Of a stretch of DNA of 64,000 nucleotides, positions 1-12,700 are shown one piece after another. The DNA is taken from contig NC_064753.1 of assembly GCF_011397635.1 (NCBI RefSeq), forward strand, positions 25,010,322 through 25,074,321, given 5' to 3'. The stretch's first letter is position 1; each line of letters opens with the position of its first letter. The stretch comes from Epinephelus fuscoguttatus. Lineage: Eukaryota > Chordata > Actinopteri > Perciformes > Serranidae. A model generated the notes under the pieces. The model was not told the origin of the DNA, did not search any database, and saw nothing but the letters and a program-made list of their open reading frames with translations. A program made the translations under genes and the position numbers.

Positions 1-1705
1 TGGATATGTCAGAAGGTAGCAGGTAGAAAGGATGGTTGGAGACAGAGTGAATGAGAGTGCTTTGAAATAAGGGTTCTTCTTATAGATTGTTTGTGTTATT
101 AGTCAGAGTCTTATCAGGCCTCCTACATCATTTCAGCTTGCTTAAGGCAGCAATTGCTTAAGCAGCAGCCCTCCTTTTTGCTGCGCACCTCTAACAGGAA
201 GTCAGAGGGAAGTGTTGAAAGGAAGTGGGCTGTGACGCCTGGTGGGCTGCTACTTCTGGTCCATTGTTTTGCGTCTGCGTATGTGCCACATTAGTCTGAT
301 ACTGATGTGTGAGAAGTACCAGATTACATGTCAAAAGGGTACTGTAATTCAACTTTTAACTTTTTTTTAACTTTGACTGATGTATTTCAACAGCTACTGA
401 AGGGAGGTCTGTCTATAAAGCAGATATGATAAATGATTTAGTCAGATGAAGTCAGGTTCAGTTAATGCTGTTGTTGCATGTAGTTCTTGATTGTTAATGG
501 GTGTTTTCAGACCAGTTCTGGGGACCCCCTGAGAGGAACTGCCCACTGGGGAGCTCCCCTGAGAACTATATACAGTCAAGGGTTTTTTTGCTTGTTGCAT
601 TTGCACTGCCAATAGGAGTGCTGATGTGATTACTGTAGCCAGCCAGTTGTTGGTATAGCACCATCACTTTCACACTGACAAGCCAAAACTGGGCTGTAGT
701 GCCACCGCCACATAAATGCTTAGTAAAGCCTAGACTTCACAGTCAGTCCATTTGTCTGTGTTTATTCATTATGATGTGTTACATTGGGTGCATGCGATCA
801 GTCCCCATACACTTACATTAGTCCTGGTTCCTCTTTTGCTGGGCGAGTACCTACTCTACAGGAACTAAAAAAGTCCCTCAAAACTGTTTTTTAAGAACCA
901 CAAACTTAGTTGTTGGGGTGTGGACACAACAAAATTGGGAGTTCTTCCAGTTGAAAAACACCTTAGGTCTCCACTTAAAGGCTCTGTACACGCAGGTGTT
1001 TTCACTTATTCTGGCTACATAGAATTCTGTTTCTTGAAGCTGGATTGAGCTTTGTTGGAAGTGAGGTCACCAAGTACCATAAAACAATAATAATGATAAA
1101 GGTGCAATACAAAGCTAATAGAAGGGTCAGAAAGATGTTAGTCTGACTCACAGGATGTACAGTAGACTGCGCCATTGGCCACCTATTTCAGATGTAATTC
1201 TCCTCCCCTTCTTCTGTCTGCTATCACTATTTTGCAAGGGCACTGTTTCTACATGCTGGACGTGGCACCACCCAGGATGATTGTGATTGGTTTAAAGAAA
1301 TACAAACAACCCAGAGTGCTTTTTTCCCTCAGTGCAGAGTTATGATGCATTCAGCAAGACTTTTGCCCCGCTCTGGCACAGTGTTAAAACAAAGTGCAGC
1401 GAGAAGTCTGGCTGTGCAAGACAAGGCATATGTCACTCAAGCACAGTCTGTGCACACCCACACAGCCCTCAGACGAGGTCTCATCAGCAAAAACAAGTGA
1501 AACCTCCTATGTAGGCCTTTTAAGATGTGACATTATCTGCCTGATTGATGCACAGCTGCTGTATATCACTTAGAGCAGCTGGTATGTTTTCCGCTCAGCA
1601 AGAACGTTCCAATAACAGGGGTAGTTGGTGGAGTCTCACGCAGAGTCGATGCAAGGAGATTCAAAGAGTGTAAAGGGCTAACAGACAGCTTCAGGATAAA
1701 GACGC
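1..1705. other. Non-coding flank, no gene recognised
   Basis: I see no convincing exon here. The stretch is probably an intron or 5' flank of the serglycin-like gene whose last exons lie at 3300-3775. I looked for the upstream exon of that gene (a signal peptide, or the Cys-containing mature N-terminus known from serglycin) and did not find it, so it is either too diverged to read by eye or lies before base 1. Confidence 0.5.
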
Positions 1706-2002
1706 TTGACAACAAAAAGAAAAGAGAAGTTTAAGACTTCATGTCTTACTCTTCACTTTGAGTTGGAGTTCTTGCCGCCGGATAGGGTCTTCCTAGACCA
1801 CGTGTCGTACCCAGTTAGGTGGTATGTTCCCAAACCACTACAGTGTAAGAACTGTTGCCATGTGGTAAATGTGGGGAGCATTAATGTGAAGGAGACTGTG
1901 GAGTGTCTTCTTTGTAAAGGGAATCATGCAGCATGGGAGGATAACTGCCCAAAGAGAGTAAGAGAGACAGAAATAATCAGGGTTAGATGTGTTAGGAAGT
2001 AG
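1706..2002 (+). mobile_element. Remnant of LINE ORF1 (zinc-knuckle nucleic-acid-binding protein)
   Basis: A 98-codon frame contains a run resembling the end of an RNA-recognition-like region (RVFLDHVSYPVRWYVPKP) followed by Cys/His spacing CKNC then CLLCKGNHAAWEDNC. This order, a VRxYVPKP-like stretch and then gag-type zinc knuckles, is seen in ORF1 proteins of several non-LTR retrotransposons. The first knuckle has lost its spacing, there is no start in a good context, and no reverse transcriptase follows, so this is a dead fragment. A cellular zinc-finger exon is possible but less likely. Confidence 0.5.
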
Positions 2003-2704
2003 GTAAAACAAGGTATGGTGTGAGAAAAGAAGCTATGAAGGACACGTCAGTCATGAAGAATGCAGAGTTTTGCTTTTGTGAGGAATCAGGTGTTTTGGGG
2101 CTTGTGGCAATGGTAATTAACTGTACTGCTGGAGGAGAATTGAAATGTGAGAAAATGGACATAATTATAGATACAGGAGATTTCTGGGTGTTGTGGGAGT
2201 TTTGGGAGAAAGTGTGCAGCAGCAGCTGAGAGAAACTTGAGGCTCTCTTAAACACCTAGAAAACAGAATTCATAGCAGAATGGGAAATTGATGGGAAGAG
2301 GTTATTATTGTTTTATTTATGAAGTAGAGATTTTAGTTTAAATCCAGTAGTTGGTAGTAGTGCAACATATTAGATGCAAGGAGAGCACATCTACCTGCTC
2401 CTGATAATTGCACCAAAGTAAAACCAAAAGCTTATTACACTGACTATTCCTCTGGCCTTTTTTTGAGCAACAGTACAATCAGTATGAATAGACATAAACA
2501 TAGTAGTACCCAAGTCTGGACCTTTAAAGCCCCCATCAACCTAAGTGTGTTTTGGTTGTCACAGTCACTTTGCAGAATGAGATATGTGCAGTAGGACTGC
2601 AACTAATATTTATTTTTTTCATTTAATCCTTTGGTTTATAGAATGTCAGTGGTATGTCATGGAAGTCACCCCTTTGAAATGAAGAATATTTGCATAGATG
2701 GGTG

Positions 2705-2935
2705 TTCAAGGTCCAGTGTGTTGGATTAAGGGGCATCTATTATACCTTCATACGTCCACTATGTTGTTCTACAGTATCCCAGAATTTTAAAAAATTAAAC
2801 ACTGGCTCTAGATTGGGCCATTTGTATTTTTGCATTGGCAAACATAGTTCTCCTACACACTTGGTACACAGGAGAAGTTTCAGTTCTGCAACCTCACCAC
2901 TAGATGTCACTAAATCTTACACACTGAACCTTTAA
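2705..2935 (+). mobile_element. TTAA-type MITE, copy 1 (short, diverged)
   Basis: It begins with AAGGTCCAGTGTGTTGGATT and ends with ACACTGAACCTTTAA, the same inverted ends as the copies near 29946, 50645, 55044 and 57305. Shared interior words are 'cactggctctagattgggcc' and 'cctcaccactagatg'. No coding capacity. The 5' TTAA is mutated to TTCA. Probably a non-autonomous DNA transposon with a TTAA target (piggyBac-like), inferred from the ends only. Confidence 0.7.
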
Positions 2936-3299
2936 ATGAGGGAGGAAGAGTAAATGTGCTTTAAAGAGTTTGTAGGGAGTGTGCTGAACTATTTGTGGGG
3001 GAAAAAGATCACAGACGAATATTATTTCAAGTATTTTTATCTGTCTGCTCAGGATCTTTAAAGCTGAAATTCAAAACCCTCCACAAGTTCAGCTGCAGCA
3101 AAGTTTAGGAAGAGTGTCTAAGGTTTATTGGTGAAGTTGTGTCACTTTATTGTTTGCGATGCAGTGAAAATGTCAGTTACGATGAAGTAATATGATTATA
3201 AGTATGATTTACTGAAAAGATGAAGTAGGACAGCCTTCTCAAACAGACAGCTACAACCTGCTAAACCCCATATATAACTGACTCTCGTTGTGTTTCCAG

Positions 3300-3775
3300 A
3301 GAGGCCGAGCCTGAGGAGGACGGAGGTGAGAGTCCAACATGGGAGGAGGAGGGAGTGGATGAGATGGAAGAGGAGTACGATGAGGGAGCAGAGGAGGGTG
3401 AATCGCCAATCACAGGTGAAGAGGGAGAGTCACCTGTGGAGACTGAGGAAGGCTCTGGAGGTTATGAAGGCTCTGGAGCTGAAGGTAGCTTCCTCGCAGA
3501 CTGGGCCTTTGCACCTGGCTCCGGTGAGTCTGGGATCGAGAAAGACGCGAAGCTATACAAAGGTATTTTTGAGGGGGACATGTCCTGAGTTTCATGGATT
3601 CAGTATTTGTCAATGTCATCCTTTTTTCTGCTTCATGTAGTTTGATCATTTCCTTGTTTTCCTGCTTCTAGATGAGAAACCCAGCGGCATGAGGAGATTG
3701 TTTCCCAGCAGGCCTGTGTTTGGTGAGGCAAAACCAGCAGAGCAGGAGCTGAGAGAAGACCACCTTCTGCTGTAG
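3300..3775 (+). CDS. srgn: Serglycin-like proteoglycan core protein, last two coding exons (5' part not seen)
   Basis: Exons are 3300-3562 and 3672-3775, joined in frame (phase 1, GT/AG), ending at TAG 3773-3775. The protein tail is highly acidic and then Ser-Gly rich (EEGSGGYEGSGAEGSFLADW), with several SG dipeptides next to acidic residues, as expected for glycosaminoglycan attachment in a secretory-granule proteoglycan. It continues DEKPSGMRRLFPSRP and ends REDHLLL. Human serglycin has a long SG repeat, a similar Phe-Leu step after it, and an acidic C-terminus ending EEDFML. The position directly before vps26a on the same strand matches human SRGN-VPS26A. Signal-peptide and N-terminal exons were not found, so the gene is partial here. 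The name rests mainly on synteny and composition. A different acidic secreted protein cannot be excluded. Confidence 0.62.
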
Positions 3776-5022
3776 AATACACACCCACCCAGTCAGAGAC
3801 ACATAAACAAGGCTAGCATCTGTTTCATCTCTACCTTGTGTGTTCAAATAGTAAAACAAATATTGCATCACTACCTGGTGGTGTAAAACATGGTTGCTCA
3901 GAGTTTGACAAAGGCCAAATATATATATTTTATATTCTCAATGTTATTGGTGGGAATTACTCTTTTCAGGGGCAAAAGACTGTAAACATTGAAAAAGTAG
4001 CTGCCAAAGTAAAAGAATGGTCTGCATAAATGAGACATATACACACTTTAATTTAGTTTAAGTTGGCAGGGACCTGTATTTTTGCTTTCTTGTGGAAAAA
4101 AATATGTAAGTTTTACTGTGCTTTTTACTATAAAATTTGAAATATGCTTTCGAATAGTTGTAATACCTGTGCAATAAGATGACACCTTCGTCCACGTGTT
4201 GCTCATTCTGTATAGCCGTGGTCCTAACCTTTTTTTTTTTTTTAAGCTATGAGTCATGTGTTCCACAAAAACAAAGACTTATTTATATTATTTGATCCCT
4301 TTGTCTCAAATGTTTTGACACTTTACACTTACCCAGGAGAATTATATAACATTGTTTGGGAACTTCTGGTCTGCAAAGTTGAACAAGAGATCCTCGCAAA
4401 CCCAAACCCCTCAGGAACGGATTCACGCAATCTTAACCACTGTGAGCTGAAACATAGTATCAGAATATGTACTGTGCACATGCATGCATTTTAACATGCT
4501 CTGCGTTGTCTAATTTGCATTTGAAATACAATAAAGGATTTATACCAATGGTATTCAGTTGTGTTTTCAGTAGATTTGATCAAAACTATCTGTCTGTCTG
4601 TTCTGTTAACTGTACATCTCTGCAGTCAGTTGGGTATTTGGGAATGTCATGTTTGGGTAAACAGGTTTTAATGACTTTGTCCTCTTCTGCTCCGGCCCTT
4701 ATGTTTAAACTCATGAACGTGAGAGATTATCTTTGGATGATTTATAGCTATGCCCTTTCCTAGGAAAAAAACGTTGATTTTTGCATGGAAAATTAAGCTA
4801 AATTGACTTTAGAAATCTGTTTTTTAACATAGGAGAATATGAATGTGATGCATTACCGAATTTAACAAGGGAACAACAAGATTGAGGGTAATGAATCAAT
4901 CAAATTGAACTGCAATAGGTATAATGTAGATTCATAATTCAAAACTATTTTACACAACAAACAATGCCATTAAAGCACCAAACAGATTTGTTAGTGGAAA
5001 ACTATTTTAAACAGCGATGGAA
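3776..5022. other. Probable serglycin-like 3' UTR and spacer
   Basis: AT-rich sequence with no plausible coding exon. An AATAAA at 4530-4535 is a candidate polyadenylation signal for the gene ending at 3775, giving a 3' UTR of about 0.75 kb. Nothing else stands out. Confidence 0.4.
4530..4535 (+). terminator. Candidate poly(A) signal for the serglycin-like gene
   Basis: AATAAA about 755 bases after the TAG stop, followed by T/G-rich sequence. No cleavage site can be proven from the genome alone. Confidence 0.3.
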
Positions 5023-5029
5023 GAAGTAC

Positions 5030-5296
5030 TCGGATCTTTAACTTGAATCAAAGTACCAATAATACAGTGTAAAATACTCTACTTTCCTTGCTCATATTCA
5101 AGTTTAAGTACAAAAGCATTTGCATCAAGATATACTTAAAGTAGGCCTACCAATCGTTAAAGTAAGCATGATGCAGAACGGCCGGTTGTAGAGTTATATA
5201 TAATATATCGCTGGATTATTAAAGATTTTTTGGGGGCTTTTTAGCCTTTAATGTATAGGACAGACAAGTGTGGAGGGGGGAGGGGGAGAGAGAGAG

Positions 5297-5329
<33 letters not shown>

Positions 5330-5745
5330 CATATAGCAAAGGGCCACAGGCTGGAGTCAAACCCGGGCTGCTACAGCAGCAGCCTTGTACATGGGGCGCC
5401 TGCTCTACCACTAAGCCACCAGCGCCCCTTGGATTATAATTATTGATGCATCAATGTGTTGACCTCTTTGATGCTGCAGCTGGTAAATGTTGAGCCAGTT
5501 TTATTACTTTATATACTGCGGGGTAGTTTCATCTATAACAATGCATCACAATCTATTGATTTATATTTTGTATTAATAATATGAATATGCAAAGAAACAA
5601 GTTACTAAAGTTGTCAAATAAATGTAGTGAAGGAAGTAAAGTATAAAGTAGCATGGCATGGAAATACTCAAGTAAAGTGCAAGTACTGCAAAATTGTATT
5701 TAAGTCCAGTACTTAAGTAAATGTACTTAATTACCTTCCACCACT
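5030..5745. mobile_element. Interspersed element with 'tactcaagtaaagtgcaagtac' theme, interrupted by a SINE
   Basis: The left end (tggaagaagtactcggatct) and right end (gtacttaattaccttccacc) are roughly inverted and both are rich in the words AAGTACT/TACTTAAGTA, typical of a non-autonomous DNA element common in fish genomes. The SINE at 5220-5429 is inserted in the middle, so this element is the older of the two. No open reading frame. Confidence 0.5.
5220..5429 (-). mobile_element. tRNA-derived SINE
   Basis: Read on the minus strand it starts GGGGCGCTGGTGGCTTAGTGG (an A-box-like sequence) and carries GGGTTTGACTCC, a near match to a tRNA B box. A GA/TG simple repeat (about 5288-5324) and a T-rich end follow. 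The short direct repeat TGGATTAT occurs at both edges (5212-5219 and 5430-5437). The same family recurs at 27919-28115. It is not a functional tRNA: there is no cloverleaf beyond the promoter boxes. Confidence 0.75.
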
Positions 5746-6188
5746 TATTTTAAAAGATAAGTGGTATTTTGAACAGCATGACGAAATGATGTGGGCTCCT
5801 GCTTAGTCAGATAAAGACCTGTCAGGCTGGTGTTACTCCAATATTAGTTTGTCACACATAGGCTTATATTATATCAGCATAATGCGCTGGCAGACATGTA
5901 ACAACAAAGAGCAGTAGAGAAATGCATAAGATATGTCTGGAGAAATTTAGAGGCACTGTCAACATTAGTTTGTCCACCAGAGAGCACTGATAAGCTTTAT
6001 TTTCAACTGTAAAATAAACACAGATATTAGTCTGAATATTTTAATTACCAAATTGAAGGGATTCCTATCAAAAATGTTTGTTATATGTTTATTATTTAAA
6101 AAAAGAAAGAAAAGAATATCACCTAATATTTTTTTCTTAAATACTGATATAAACATTAGCCCAAAAGAGTCCGGACACACTAAAAAAG

Positions 6189-6375
6189 AACCTATTTGTT
6201 TTAACTTAAAGTTAAGTTAGTGTCTGGGCTGCCGTAAAATTTTATGTTGGCTGAATTTAAGAAGACAAGTTGAGGCAATTTTGTAATTATCCAACATGTC
6301 TTCTCTAATTCAATCAACCTAAAAATTTAAGGCAGCCTGGACACTAACCTTTTTTCAGTTGAAACAAATACTTTA
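6189..6375. repeat. Palindromic MITE-like hairpin
   Basis: The left arm contains 'gttagtgtctgggctgcc' and the right arm 'ggcagcctggacactaac', its imperfect reverse complement. The arms continue through 'aaattttatgttggctgaat' and 'attcaatcaacctaaaaatt'. The outer ends TATTTGTTT and AAACAAATA are also inverted. The whole unit can fold into one long hairpin. It lies about 400 bp upstream of the vps26a start. Confidence 0.65.
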
Positions 6376-6773
6376 TTTTTACAGTTTGTGTTTAGGCTCT
6401 AATTATAGTGAGTAATGTCATAAGGACTCTGTAGTTGCCACTTAAATAAGCAATGGTCCTTAACATTAAAATAATGACAGAGTAGAGAATTAGATGTCTG
6501 CTCTCAAAATGAATTCTGGGATTACCTGCTATTCTTATCACAACCTTATTTAATATTTTTGTAATAATACAATGTGAGTAGTGTAGGTGGTGTCTATAAC
6601 CTGTGACTGTATCCCTGACTGTATCCCATGGGAGCTGAGCCCCCTCCCCCTCGACAACACACACACATGATCCGGGTCACATGACGGTAAGTCCTGATAC
6701 TACCTCCTGGTTCAGACAGACAGGCTGCACGGAGCGAGGCTAGCTGTTAGCTTCAACTGTCTAGACGGCCGAG

Positions 6774-9700
6774 ATGGTGAGTGTAAAAACAAGCGTCAGT
6801 TGTCCGGACTGCACCGAGACGAACGGGGGGATTAACTGACAAAAACCCAGCGTTTAGACGGACCCGCGGTTTCCCTTGACAACAGCTATTTAATGTTTAA
6901 ACCTGACAGGAAAGCTAGCTAGGCTGCTCGAGTTAGCATTAGTCCGAGGCCGTCTCTGCCTTTTAAATGATGTTTTAAGCTAGCTAACGGCCCAGCAGCT
7001 GTGGAGAGTATTGGCAGCAACTAAAAGTGTTGGTTAATAATTGAATTAACTTCAGCTTGTTTATGTTTGGTGACTACAGCTGGCATAGGGCTGAGAGAAA
7101 TGTCAGTGCTAGCTAACGTTGGTGGTTGGTTAGCGGGGTGTAATGTGAAGTTGTGCCGTAGGACACATGCACGTTGAATTACAGTAACGACTCCTGAAAT
7201 TATCTTAATATCTTGATGTTTAAAGGATATGCGAACTGGAAAAGCTTTGATAGCTTATAGGTTTAGTTGAGGACAGATGCAAGTTGACACCCACTGACTC
7301 TGATGCACTGTTGCTGTGCTTTATATTAAGTTGAGTTTGGACTTAAAACTGGGATACTCCTATTTCCTCTCCTATATTCCTTCTATAAATCATTTTACGG
7401 GTTAAAATCAATCACAAGCCTCTCACTCGTGTCCAGAGGTCTCTCCTGGCATCTTGATGATTGTGCTTATCCCTCCAGATCTGCTGCATGCTGAAGTATG
7501 TGTTTGTGACTTTGTGCCAGCTCAGAGGAAAATAATGTGGCTGTGCAGCCAGTGATAAGTGGCTGAATTAGTGTGGAAATAACAGATAGGGAGTAGCTGT
7601 GGAGGAGTTACATGGTTCCCGCTTCAAAATGTGATTATCTCCAGAGCACACCCATCAGTCCCATACATGTGCACACACGTATACATGTTAATTTAGCAGC
7701 TGTGGTGGCGTTTGTGATTACTGTAGATAGCTGCATGCCATTGTCTGTAATCAGAGTCCGTAGAGAATATGTGTCAACAAACTGTAATATACTTGGTGCC
7801 TCTAAACTGGAATGCTGCTCCAGTCCTGTTATCCAGTCCAATTATTTATAATGTCGGGCTTAAAATGTGACTGACATTGTGTTTCAGTCTTTTAAATCAA
7901 GATAGGCAAATGTCATGGTGATCATAGATTTGCCTATCTTTGTTTTGAATCATTTCCGGAACCTTGAACATAAAAAAATAGAGATGTCAGCTGTCATTCT
8001 GCTTAACAATGTGCAGTTCATGCCCTTCAGTATTAAAAAAAGACCATCTTCTCTGTTCACATTAACTTCTAATTTACTCCAAATACAGGCTTAGCCAATG
8101 TATAATTCTTACAAGCCACCAATGAGTCAGCTTTGAACAGGTTGCATTTCTTATATAGTCTGTTTACATGTGTAATATACTGTTTTCTACACTGTGCTTC
8201 ATATTTTCAGAGTTTCCTAGGAGGTCTGTTTGGGCCGGTGTGTGAGATAGACGTACTGCTGAACGATGCAGAGAACAGAAAGACAGCCGAGTTAAAGACA
8301 GAAGATGGGAAGGTGGAGAAACATTACCTGTTCTATGACGGAGAGTCTGTGTCTGGCAAGGTAAACTGAGTTTATATTATTTATAGGTTAGGATGCAGAG
8401 CTCCACAAGGTTCAATAAGGCTGTCTTACACACATGAAGCCTAATTTAAATTAGCTATAATTGTATTTTAGTAGTTAACCATGCTCAGTCAGTAGATAAT
8501 AGACTTCACTGCCATGCCACAGTCTATTCTGGGATACTCTCTTTAACGGAGCCCACTGGGAAATAATGTTCTTTTGATGTGTGTGCAAGATTTGCTCTGA
8601 CTTCAAGAGGAACTGTAACATCTATGTTTAGGATCTGCAAATGTATCAGCTGTAATATCAGCTTTATTAAGTCATATTGGAAGATCCAATATATATGTAG
8701 TAATAATGGATAGCTCTTGTCTTGTTTTTATTCTCTATAAAGAGAGGATATTTTAGATTTTCCCTGGCAAAGTCAAATCTATTTATGAATTGGAAATATT
8801 ATAATTGTGACAATATGCTTTTTGGCTCACGTGATAGTTGATCTAATGAAATATTTCCTCTCCAGGTGAATCTAAATGTGAAGCAGGGAGGAAAGCGGCT
8901 GGAGCATCAGGGCATCCGCATTGAGTTTGTTGGACAGATAGGTGAGCATGATTGAAGCTATTTTATCTCTGTGTGTTTTACAAGAGGTGTACAGTGTCTA
9001 GAGTGTTAATTGTTATTTATGGTTACGATGAGCCTACCCAACTTTTTTGTTTCTCTGATGTTAGCAGCATGGTGCTGATGGATATATTCTGTTTACACTT
9101 ATAACCTCCAAATTGCCATATGCAGCTAGATAGAAATATTTGAAATGCTAATTAAGTGCATCGCCTTATAGCTGGAAAACTGCTTGCCAACAGTCGGCTG
9201 CTGGCTTTCTCATGTGGCTAAAAGGTTTAACGGAGCATGTGGTTGTCATGTGCAGCCTGCCATAGTGCAGCTAAACCCTCCTCTGACTGTATACGCATGA
9301 GGAGGAGGAGGGTGACAAAAGTGATGTGTTGAAAGAGCGTAGAATCTGAACTGAACTGAAACTGAGTTTTTGTAGTGTATTTAAACTGTCCAACTATACA
9401 CCAACACTCTATGTTCACTCTGCTGTATTTCAGAGCTGTTCTCCGACAAGAGCAACACCCATGAGTTTGTGGATTTGGTGAAGGAGTTGGCTCTACCTGG
9501 GGAACTCACCCAGAACAGGAGCTACGACTTTGAGTTCATGCAGGTGGAGAAGCCCTATGAGTCCTACACGGGAGCGAATGTCAGGCTAAGGTATATTTAT
9601 TACACAGTTTGACACAAGGCAAACTGCAGGGGGGTTGTTTGGGTTAGATACAGTACAGGCCAAAAGTTTGGACACACCTTCTCATTCAATGCGTTTTCTT

Positions 9701-12700
9701 TATTTTCATAACTATTTACATTGTAAATTCTCACTGAAGGTATCAAAACTATGAATGAACACGTGTGGAGTCATGTACTTAACAAAAAAAGGTGAAATAA
9801 CTGAAAACATGTTTTATATTCTAGTTTCTTCAAAATAGCCACCCTTTGCTCTGATTACTGCTTTGCATACTCTTGGCATTCTCTCGATGAGCTTCAAGAG
9901 GTAGTCACCTGAAATGGTTTCCACTTCACAGGTGTGCCTTATCAGGGTTAATTAGTGGAATTTCTTGCTTTATCAATGGGGTTGGGACCATCAGTTGTGT
10001 TGTGCAGAAGTCAGGTTAATACACAGCCGACAGCCCTATTGGACAACTGTTAAAATTCATATTATGGCAAGAACCAATCAGCTAACTAAAGAAAAACGAG
10101 TGGCCATCATTACTTAAAGAAATGAAGGTCAGTCAGTCCGGAAAATTGCAAAAACTTTAAATGTGTCCCCAAGTGGAGTCGCAAAAACCATCAAGCGCTA
10201 CAACGAAACTGGCACACATGAGGACCGACCCAGGAAAGGAAGACCAAGAGTCACCTCTGCTTCTGAGGATAAGTTCATCCGAGTCACCAGCCTCAGAAAT
10301 CGCAAGTTAACAGCAGCTCAGATCAGAGACCAGATGAATGGCACACAGAGTTCTAGCAGCAGACCCATCTCTAGAACAACTGTTAAGAGGAGACTGCGCG
10401 AATCAGGCCTTCATGGTCAAATAGCTGCTAGGAAACCACTGCTAAGGAGAGGCAACAAGCAGAAGAGATTTGTTTGGGCCAAGAAACACAAGGAATGGAC
10501 ATTAGACCAGTGGAAATCTGTGCTTTGGTCTGATGAGTCCAAATTTGAGATCTTTGGTTCCAACCGCCGTGTCTTTGTGAGACGCAGAAAAGGTGAACGG
10601 ATGGATTCCACATGCCTGGTTCCCACTGTGAAGCATGGAGGAGGAGGTGTGATGGTGTGGGGGGTGTTTTGCTGGTGACACTGTTGGGGATTTATTCAAA
10701 ATTGAAGGCACACTGAACCAGCATGGCTACCACAGCATCCTGCAGCGACATGCCATCCCATCCGGTTTGCGTTTAGTTGGACGATCACTTATTTTTCAAC
10801 AGGACAATGACCCCAAACACACCTCCAGGCTGTGTAAGGGCTTTTGACCAAGAAGGAGAGTGATGGAGTGCTGTGGCAGATGACCTGGCCTCCACAGTCA
10901 CCGGACCTGAACCCAATCGAGATGGTTTGGGGTGAGCTGGACCGCAGAGTGAAGGCAAAGGGGCCAACAAATGCTAAACATCTCTGGGAACTCCTTCAAG
11001 ACTGTTGGAAAACCATTTCAGGTGACTACCTCTTGAAGCTCATGGAGAGAATGCCAAGAGTGTGCAAAGCAGTAATCAGAGCAAAGGGTGGCTATTTTGA
11101 AGAAACTAGAATATAAAACATGTTTTCAGTTATTTCACCTTTTTTGTTAAGTACATAACTCCACATGTGTTCATTCATAGTTTTGATGCCTTCAGTGAGA
11201 ATCTACAATGTAAATAGTCATGAAAATAAAGAAAACGCATTGAATGAGAAGGTGTGTCCAAACTTTTGGCCTGTACTGTATGTCTACATGTGACTCTTCT
11301 CTTTTTTATGATTGACACAGTGGGGAATTATCTTTGGACGGCAGCATGCTCAGCATTGTTTTGAGACTGACTCCTAAAGCTCGTGTTGTCTGTGTGTTTC
11401 TCACAGGTACTTCCTCAGGGTGACAATAGTCCGTCGTCTGTCTGACCTGGTGAAGGAGTACGAGTTGATCGTCCACCAGTTAGCCACCTACCCAGATGTC
11501 AACAACTCGATCAAGATGGAGGTCGGCATAGAGGACTGTCTGCACATTGAGTTCGAATACAATAAATCCAAGTAAGATTAATATCATTTTAACTTCTCTG
11601 TTAACGTCTTTATTGCTTACTCAGTAAACCTTTAATCCAAATAAGACTAGAGGGGTGTACTACAGAGCAAACTGGACAGAGCCAGGCTTTTTTTGCCTTA
11701 GCAACAACATTCAGGGAGTCTGTTGAGCCAAAGGAACAGCTTGCTGTTGCTCTGAAAATAAGGTGGAGGTGCATGAAGCATTGAAAAAATGTAGCCAGGG
11801 TGAGCAATTTTTTTAAGCAAGCCGCACAGCGCTTACCCTGTTTGCTGATACAAAGGGCAAGTCAGGACATGTTCTCTGGGAAAATCTGAAATAATTTGTT
11901 TGCTTGTTCCCATCACATCCATTTAGGAAGAGGTGTTATATATCAGCAGTGTACAAACAGGCTTCAGCAAATCAGAACGGAGCATAAAAACATAGTCCAA
12001 AGTGGTAACGTTATGAACATAAACTGGTCTCAACCAGGTTTGCTGCGCAGCGCAAGTTATCATAGCGACCCAGCCAGGTTAAAAGTGAGCTATCTCTGTA
12101 GCAAACTCTGACTTTAGATTCATCGTACCTCACTAACCCTCTTATCTCCCCTCATAACCTCTGACCTCCTCTCAGTTTGTTCAGCTTCTCTTGATGTGTC
12201 TCTTTGTCAGATACCACCTGAAGGATGTGATTGTCGGGAAGATCTACTTCCTGCTGGTCAGGATCAAGATCCAACACATGGAGCTACAGCTCATCAAGAA
12301 GGAGATAACAGGCATTGGTGAGAATCTAGGATGGCCACGTGTGAAACACATGGATTATACATAAGACAGGAGCATGTGCTAACTTTAGGTCGTCACATTT
12401 GAGGTTTCTTTAGCTGTAAAATGCTGTAACTGGTTTACTCCTCTGTAAACTGATTAAGTCGCAGTAAGAGCAGAAACTTCTGTCAGCTCTGCTCCACTTT
12501 ACCGTATTCTATCGATTATGTCATTTTTGTCCTCCTTTTCAGGTCCCAGTACGACCACAGAGACAGAGACGGTTGCAAAGTATGAAATCATGGATGGTGC
12601 TCCAGTTAAAGGAGAATCAATCCCCATCAGACTGTTCCTCGCAGGTAAGTCTTCTCCTGTGCTCCCCTCCCTTTTTCTCTTCTCCGTTATAAAAAAGATA

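Noticed and set aside
3355-3588. Acidic frame continuing to a TGA at 3588 as the serglycin-like end
   Set aside because: A GT donor at 3563 and an in-phase acceptor at 3671 lead to a better terminal exon ending at 3775. Read-through would be intron.
10163-10678. Intact 171-codon transposase
   Set aside because: The frame lacks its first ~33 codons because of a TAA at 10115 and loses the rest through later frame changes. It is part of a pseudogene.
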